From NCBI GenBank assembly GCA_934339005.1, contig CAKRHR010000050.1, forward strand, positions 1 to 19,263: a stretch of DNA of 19,263 bases, written 5' to 3'. The translations under genes were made by a program, and so were the position numbers. The notes under the pieces were generated by a model. The model saw only the letters and a program-made list of their open reading frames with translations, ran no database searches and had not been told where the DNA came from. This document shows positions 15,529 through 19,263 of the stretch, piece after piece; position 1 is the stretch's first letter, and the number at the start of each line of letters is the position of its first letter. The stretch comes from an uncultured Catenibacillus sp. Lineage in GTDB: Bacteria > Bacillota > Clostridia > Lachnospirales > Lachnospiraceae.

Positions 15529-16611
15529 ATGAAAAAATATGCTCAGGCAAATATGTTGCTTTTTATCACAGCGGCACTATTTTTGACAGTGTCCATAGGA
15601 TTATCCGCGCTGATTGGAGTGTTTGGGGTAGCTGTTCCGGCACCGGTGTCGTTACTGGCGGGGCAGGTGATCATTATTATTCCGTCTATCATTTACATGG
15701 CAGTCAAAAAGATTCCATTTAAGCAGGCTGTCCGTATGAAAAAGACAAATCCGGTCAATTTTGTGATGGCATTGCTTGTGATTTTATTTTCTTATCCTGT
15801 CGTTGTTGTGCTTAACATTTTTTCAATGTTTTTTGTAGACAATGCGGTGGCAAATACGATGACAGGCATGATGTCTGTGATGAATATTTTCTTTGTTTTT
15901 TTTGCAGTGGCAGTGATGCCGGCATTCGGTGAAGAAATTTTATTCAGAGGTGTGATGTATAATACATACAGCCAGTTCCGGCCTGTGATGGGGCTTGTCA
16001 TCAGTGCAGCGGCATTTGGTATGATGCATGGCAACTTCAATCAGATGCCATATGCAGCATTTCTTGGTGTTGTATTTGTGCTAATGTTAGAGGCATCAGA
16101 TTCAATATGGGTGACGATGTTTATGCACTTTCTTTTAAACGGTTCAAATGTGTTGATGATGTATCTGACACCGGGGGATTTGCTTGAACAATCCTCACAA
16201 ATTTCTATCAGAGATATGTTTGGCACATTTTATGCGATGGGTGGCATGCCAATGATTGGTATCATTGCCATGGTCTACCTGTGTATTGGTCTGGCGTTTG
16301 CAGGTATTGTATTTTTATTAATCTGGCTGACCTTTAAAATCAATCACCGGTCTTTAAAGGAATGTTTTAAGAAGAAAACTTATGCAGACACAGCACAGAA
16401 TATTCTGCCACAGATGATCAATCTGTCGCAGAATGAAAATATGTCACAGGTGATGTGTTCACCACAGAATATCAATGTGGCGCAGACGACAATTTGCGGC
16501 GAAAATAATAAAAATTTTGCGCCTGCTCGTAAAGAAAAAATGCTGGATTGGTGGCTTTTTGGATTTCTTTTAATCACAATTGCCGAAATTGTCATTGACA
16601 TGATACTGTAA
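15529..16611 (+). CDS. CPBP family intramembrane metalloprotease
   Basis: A 360-residue multi-pass membrane protein of the CPBP (CAAX protease / bacteriocin-processing, Abi) family. The catalytic set is present: EE at 135-136 with R140 (GEEILFRG), H167 (FGMMHGNF), and H200 with N204 (MHFLLNGSN). Hydrophobic helices occur at about 8-30, 40-60, 77-100, 115-132, 150-165, 175-200 and 245-275. An unusual feature is a C-terminal extension. After the last core helix comes a roughly 65-residue polar, Asn/Gln-rich loop with imperfect internal repeats (CACAGAATAT at 16394-16403 and 16463-16472), then a final helix ending at the C-terminus. The ATG at 15529 follows a modest ribosome binding site (GAGG). 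Substrate unknown; such proteases may process peptides or serve in self-immunity to bacteriocins, but no bacteriocin gene is seen nearby. Confidence 0.88.
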   Translation: MKKYAQANMLLFITAALFLTVSIGLSALIGVFGVAVPAPVSLLAGQVIIIIPSIIYMAVKKIPFKQAVRMKKTNPVNFVMALLVILFSYPVVVVLNIFSMFFVDNAVANTMTGMMSVMNIFFVFFAVAVMPAFGEEILFRGVMYNTYSQFRPVMGLVISAAAFGMMHGNFNQMPYAAFLGVVFVLMLEASDSIWVTMFMHFLLNGSNVLMMYLTPGDLLEQSSQISIRDMFGTFYAMGGMPMIGIIAMVYLCIGLAFAGIVFLLIWLTFKINHRSLKECFKKKTYADTAQNILPQMINLSQNENMSQVMCSPQNINVAQTTICGENNKNFAPARKEKMLDWWLFGFLLITIAEIVIDMIL

Positions 16612-16690
16612 AAAGATTAAAATAAATGCAGTATGATTATTATTTAACAATCATTCACACTATATTTAAACATTTGAAAGGAGTCATAAA

Positions 16691-17383
16691 ATGATTTATT
16701 CAAAAGAAGTTGAATTAATGTGCCCTGTAGCTAAGGGTGCAAAACATGAACCTGCTCCAATTCCTGAAGAAGGAAAATGGGTTCATTCCAAAAAGATTGA
16801 AGACATCTCCGGTTTTACACATGGTGTTGGCTGGTGTGCACCACAGCAGGGTGCCTGCAAACTGACATTGAACGTTAAAAACGGTATTATTGAAGAAGCA
16901 TTGGTTGAAACAATCGGATGTTCAGGTATGACACATTCAGCAGCTATGGCAGCAGAAATCCTTCAGGGCAAGACTATTCTTGAAGCATTAAATACTGACC
17001 TTGTCTGTGATGCTATCAATACAGCTATGAGAGAATTATTCCTTCAGATTGTTTACGGACGTACACAGAGTGCTTTCTCTGATGACGGTCTTGCAATCGG
17101 TGCTGGTCTTGAAGACCTTGGTAAAGGCCTTCGTTCTCAGGTTGGTACTATGTACGCAACAAAAGAAAAAGGTGTTCGTTACCTGGAAATGGCAGAAGGC
17201 TATGTTACAGGTATTGCTCTTGATGCAGATAATGAAGTTATCGGTTACCAGTTCGTAAGTCTTGGTAAGATGACAGACTTTATCAAACAAGGTGATGATC
17301 CTAACACAGCATGGGAAAAAGCAAAAGGTCAGTATGGCCGTGTAGCTGATGCTGTTAAGATTATCGACCCAAGAAAGGAGTAA
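16691..17383 (+). CDS. IscU/NifU-like iron-sulfur scaffold protein paired with a GGGtGRT protein
   Basis: A 230-residue cytosolic protein. About residues 40-120 match the IscU/NifU N-terminal fold: WCAPQQGAC (C49, C56), then ETIGCSGMTHSAAMAAEILQ (C77) and GKTILEAL, then LVC (C106). This corresponds to the three cluster-coordinating cysteines of IscU, with the second in GCSGM replacing GCGSA. The remainder (130-230) is specific to this subfamily and ends in VADAVKIIDPRKE. An additional cysteine is at residue 11. It is probably a specialised Fe-S or metal scaffold, not the housekeeping IscU, since no iscS or suf genes are nearby. The ATG is supported by AAAGGAG 6 nt upstream. The stop codon is 6 nt before the next gene, whose ribosome binding site lies in its last codons, so the two are co-translated. 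Confidence 0.85.
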   Translation: MIYSKEVELMCPVAKGAKHEPAPIPEEGKWVHSKKIEDISGFTHGVGWCAPQQGACKLTLNVKNGIIEEALVETIGCSGMTHSAAMAAEILQGKTILEALNTDLVCDAINTAMRELFLQIVYGRTQSAFSDDGLAIGAGLEDLGKGLRSQVGTMYATKEKGVRYLEMAEGYVTGIALDADNEVIGYQFVSLGKMTDFIKQGDDPNTAWEKAKGQYGRVADAVKIIDPRKE

Positions 17384-17389
17384 TAAACA

Positions 17390-18400
17390 ATGGCTTTATT
17401 TGAATCATATGAAAGACGTATTGACCAGATTAATGCGGTTTTAAATAGTTATGGAATTGCTTCTATCGAAGAAGCTGAAAAGATTACAAAAGACGCAGGT
17501 CTTGATGTATATGACCAGGTAAAGAAGATTCAGCCAATCTGTTTCGAAAACGCATGCTGGGCTTATACAGTAGGTGCTGCTATCGCAATCAAAAAAGGTG
17601 CTCGCAGAGCTGCAGATGCAGCAGCAGCAATCGGTGAAGGTCTTCAGGCTTTCTGTATCCCAGGTTCAGTTGCTGACCACCGTAAAGTAGGTCTTGGTCA
17701 TGGTAACCTTGGTAAAATGCTTCTTGAAGAAGAAACAGAATGTTTCTGCTTCCTTGCAGGTCATGAATCCTTTGCAGCAGCAGAAGGTGCTATCGGTATC
17801 GCCGAAAAAGCAAACAAAGTTCGTCAGAAACCACTTCGTGTTATCTTGAACGGACTTGGAAAAGATGCTGCACAGATTATTTCACGTATCAATGGTTTCA
17901 CATTCGTTGAAACAAAATTTGATTACAAAGAAAACAAAGTAAACGTTATTTACGAAAAACCATATTCAACAGGTCTTCGTGCATCTGTTAAATGTTACGG
18001 TGCTGATGATGTTCAGGAAGGTGTTGCAATCATGCACCTTGAAAACGTTGGTGTATCTATCACAGGTAACTCAACAAACCCAACACGTTTCCAGCATCCA
18101 GTAGCAGGTACATATAAGAAAGAATGTATCGAACAGGGCAAGAAATACTTCTCAGTTGCTTCAGGTGGTGGTACAGGCCGTACACTTCACCCAGATAACA
18201 TGGCAGCAGGCCCAGCTTCTTATGGTATGACAGATACTATGGGTCGTATGCACTCAGATGCACAGTTCGCAGGTTCTTCTTCTGTACCAGCTCACGTAGA
18301 AATGATGGGTCTTATCGGTATGGGTAACAACCCTATGGTTGGTGCTACAGTAGCAGTAGCAGTTTCCGTAGAAGAAGCAGCCAGAGCTGGCAAATTCTAA
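17390..18400 (+). CDS. GGGtGRT protein
   Basis: A 336-residue protein of the family named after its GGGtGRT motif. The motif GGGTGRT is seen at residues 259-265 (18164-18184), followed by LHPDNMAAGPASYGMTDTMGRMHSD. It lacks a signal peptide and membrane helices. It is rich in Gly/Ala and has several well-ordered blocks (CFENACWAYTVGAAIAIKKGA, FCIPGSVADHRKVGLGHGNLGKMLLEEETECFCFLAGHESF). The biochemical role is unknown. Its constant neighbour is the IscU-like protein immediately upstream, here separated by 6 bp and sharing AAGGAG (17375-17380), so both likely act on the same cofactor or complex. The regular use of favoured codons suggests strong expression. It is followed by a strong terminator at 18497-18535. 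Confidence 0.88.
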   Translation: MALFESYERRIDQINAVLNSYGIASIEEAEKITKDAGLDVYDQVKKIQPICFENACWAYTVGAAIAIKKGARRAADAAAAIGEGLQAFCIPGSVADHRKVGLGHGNLGKMLLEEETECFCFLAGHESFAAAEGAIGIAEKANKVRQKPLRVILNGLGKDAAQIISRINGFTFVETKFDYKENKVNVIYEKPYSTGLRASVKCYGADDVQEGVAIMHLENVGVSITGNSTNPTRFQHPVAGTYKKECIEQGKKYFSVASGGGTGRTLHPDNMAAGPASYGMTDTMGRMHSDAQFAGSSSVPAHVEMMGLIGMGNNPMVGATVAVAVSVEEAARAGKF

Positions 18401-18457
18401 AAAATCCAGTATTTAAGCGTGTTTGAGGAAGCGTGGATATCTGCAAAGAAAGGTAGA

Positions 18458-18490
18458 TAACTAACACGTAACAAACGCGTAACTAACAAA
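18458..18490. repeat. Three imperfect 11-bp tandem repeats
   Basis: TAACTAACACG (18458-18468), TAACAAACGCG (18469-18479) and TAACTAACAAA (18480-18490) follow one another without gap. The period is about one helical turn. They lie between the GGGtGRT stop codon and its terminator. Function unknown. Confidence 0.6.
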
Positions 18491-18496
18491 AATAAG

Positions 18497-18535
18497 AGGA
18501 CAGCAAGTGAATAAAAACACTTGTTGTCCTTTTTT
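18497..18535 (+). terminator. Terminator of the IscU-like/GGGtGRT unit
   Basis: A 13-bp stem (18497-18509 with 18518-18530, one G-U pair), an 8-nt A-rich loop and a T-run to 18535. It ends transcription about 100 nt after the stop of the GGGtGRT gene. Confidence 0.92.
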
Positions 18536-18622
18536 GTTTGTGTCAATAGAAAATCTTTTCAATCTCAGAAGCTAATTCCTGAACAGTTCTATGGTATACA
18601 CCTTTTCGGTGACATCAGCAAT

Positions 18623-18727
18623 TTATTTTTTATTTTTGAAATGATCTATGATTGCTTTTATAATTAAATAAATTGCGCAAAATGGTGCGCATATTAAAAA
18701 TAATGTTCCCCATCCATCTAAATACAT
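18623..18727 (-). CDS. Small 34-residue single-pass membrane protein
   Basis: A short minus-strand ORF. The product starts MYLDGWG, has one hydrophobic helix of about 18 residues (LFLICAPFCAIYLIIKAII) and a basic tail DHFKNKK. A ribosome binding site AGGGGG lies about 9 nt before the ATG (18725-18727). Further upstream on the same strand is an extended -10, TGTTATAAT, about 40 nt from the start. This is a complete expression unit for a tiny hydrophobic peptide. The shape (short, one helix, charged end) is that of type I toxins or other small membrane peptides, but I do not recognise the family, and no antisense RNA promoter can be assigned with confidence. Its location beside TnpV-like sequence suggests accessory DNA. 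Confidence 0.6.
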   Translation of the reverse strand: MYLDGWGTLFLICAPFCAIYLIIKAIIDHFKNKK

Positions 18728-18762
18728 AAATACATTCCCCCTACACTTTTTATTAATATTAT

Positions 18763-18771
18763 AACATAAGT
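18763..18771 (-). promoter_or_regulatory. Extended -10 promoter of the small membrane ORF
   Basis: On the minus strand the sequence reads TGTTATAAT (TG-N-TATAAT), about 40 nt before the ATG of the 34-codon ORF. The -35 region at 17-nt spacing is poor, which is normal for extended -10 promoters. Confidence 0.5.
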
Positions 18772-18862
18772 GAACCCAGATGAGGAAAAAACTTCAAAAC
18801 ACAGTATTTAGCGGACAGCGGAGCGAATTTTGAAGCAAAATCTTTATTTGGAGGAACATACA

Positions 18863-19105
18863 ATGGACAAGTATATCTACAACGAGAAGAACGGGCTTTG
18901 GTATGAGTTACAGGGCGACTATTATCTTCCTTGCCTGAAATTGCCAGAGGAAGGCGAAGTAGATATCGGCATATGGGGACAACGGCATCGTAGGTATCTG
19001 AAAAACCACCACAGGGTGCGTTACATCAATCTGCTAACCAGCGGCAAACTGAACAGTTATCTTGCTGACATTGACCGGCAGGCAGAGGAAATGATTTTTT
19101 CGTAA
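18863..19105 (+). CDS. TnpV-like transposon protein, apparently shortened
   Basis: An 80-residue product matching the N-terminal two thirds of TnpV, a small protein found in Tn4451-type and other mobilisable elements of clostridia: YIYNEKNGLWYELQGDYYLP, LPEEGEVDIGIWGQRHRRYL, and VRYINLLTSGKLNSYLADID. It ends at QAEEMIFS, where the relatives I remember continue (after AEEMFF) for some 40 residues, so it is probably cut short by a frameshift or deletion near 19100. The ATG at 18863 is chosen over the TTG at 18830 because GGAGGA stands about 8 nt before it. The immediate upstream sequence has an 8-bp inverted repeat, CTTCAAAA (18792-18799) and TTTTGAAG (18828-18835). Base composition is more GC-rich than the preceding intergenic DNA, which fits import. 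Confidence 0.75.
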   Translation: MDKYIYNEKNGLWYELQGDYYLPCLKLPEEGEVDIGIWGQRHRRYLKNHHRVRYINLLTSGKLNSYLADIDRQAEEMIFS

Positions 19106-19120
19106 AGTTTGTATTATTTT

Positions 19121-19161
19121 CAAGTAAATACTTGATTTTCAAGGAGGGGGTGTGCTACACT
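19121..19161 (+). promoter_or_regulatory. Promoter with overlapping palindromes before the last partial gene
   Basis: -35 TTGATT (19132-19137), 18-nt spacer and -10 TACACT (19156-19161). Two overlapping palindromes cover the -35: CAAGTA-AA-TACTTG (19121-19134) and CTTGA-TTT-TCAAG (19131-19143). They look like an operator of a dimeric regulator. Assignment is from sequence shape only. Confidence 0.45.
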
Positions 19162-19204
19162 TTATTATGATATAGTTTATTCGACAGGAAAGGAGTATTG
19201 AAGC

Positions 19205-19263
19205 TTGAACACATCGAAGAAAGCCGAGAGAACGAAAAAAGTGATTGGTATATGTCTTGACTG
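19205..19263 (+). CDS. Start of an unidentified gene, truncated at the window end
   Basis: A TTG codon at 19205 lies 9 nt after AGGAAAGGAG (19186-19195) and opens a frame that stays open to the end of the window. The visible 19 residues are basic (NTSKKAERTKKVIGICLD after the start). The other frame, from the TTG at 19198, stops after about 20 codons. Too little is visible to name it. Its position after TnpV suggests another mobile-element gene. Confidence 0.35.
   Translation, partial: MNTSKKAERTKKVIGICLD

Larger units (their letters stand above)
18401..18622. other. Intergenic stretch with terminator and possible gene remnants
   Basis: No complete gene is seen. It holds tandem 11-mers (18458-18490) and a terminator (18497-18535). 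Two short open stretches look protein-like but lack starts: plus strand 18404-18457 (KIQYLSVFEEAWISAKKGR, then a stop) and minus strand 18614-18546 (KGVYHRTVQELASEIEKIFY, then a stop). They may be ends of deleted genes or chance; they are too short to name. Confidence 0.4.

Noticed and set aside
18407..18810. CAGTATTTA at 18407 and 18802 as a 9-bp target duplication of an insertion
   Set aside because: The enclosed segment has no transposase or terminal inverted repeats and includes the terminator of the preceding unit; a 9-bp AT-rich match can arise by chance.

Overview
The window looks like chromosomal DNA of an anaerobic gut Firmicute, most likely a member of the Lachnospiraceae. This rests on gene content, AT-rich codon use, strong AGGAGG ribosome binding sites and several sigma-A type promoters. 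The best species clue is the 822-bp gene at 5281-6102. It reads as a PhlG/phloretin-hydrolase family enzyme and has the same ORF length that I recall being reported for phy of Eubacterium ramulus, so E. ramulus or a close flavonoid-degrading relative is the leading guess. This is inference from memory, not a database match.

Layout, left to right. Bases 1-2507 hold a 5'-truncated valyl-tRNA synthetase. Bases 2627-3925 encode a secreted coiled-coil M23 peptidoglycan hydrolase. It converges, across a bidirectional terminator, on a LysR-type regulator (4080-4979, minus). The regulator is divergent from the phloretin hydrolase gene, and the 301-bp space between them carries a clear promoter and a perfect 9-bp-arm palindrome. 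A second bidirectional terminator (6165-6214) separates phy from a minus-strand zinc-ribbon/DUF4190 membrane protein. That gene is divergent from a very large GLUG-repeat surface protein whose frame is cut by an in-frame TAG at 10675-10677 and then stays open to 11739.

Next come a DUF362 protein with two ferredoxin-type clusters, a 48-codon VanZ-like stub, a terminator-like hairpin, and a sodium:alanine symporter whose Shine-Dalgarno lies in the hairpin arm. Then follow a left-handed beta-helix protein with its own promoter, a CPBP membrane protease, and a two-gene unit of an IscU/NifU-like scaffold protein plus a GGGtGRT protein, closed by a strong terminator.

The right end (18401-19263) differs in character. 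It has gene remnants, a tiny 34-codon membrane ORF on the minus strand with an extended -10 promoter, a TnpV-like mobile-element ORF that appears short, and the start of another gene behind overlapping palindromes. It is probably the edge of, or debris from, a mobile element.

Functionally, the clearest module is regulator plus phloretin hydrolase: C-C bond cleavage of phloretin to phloroglucinol and 3-(4-hydroxyphenyl)propionate. The IscU-like/GGGtGRT pair is a recurrent but functionally uncharacterised couple. No rRNA, tRNA, CRISPR array or known riboswitch was recognised.
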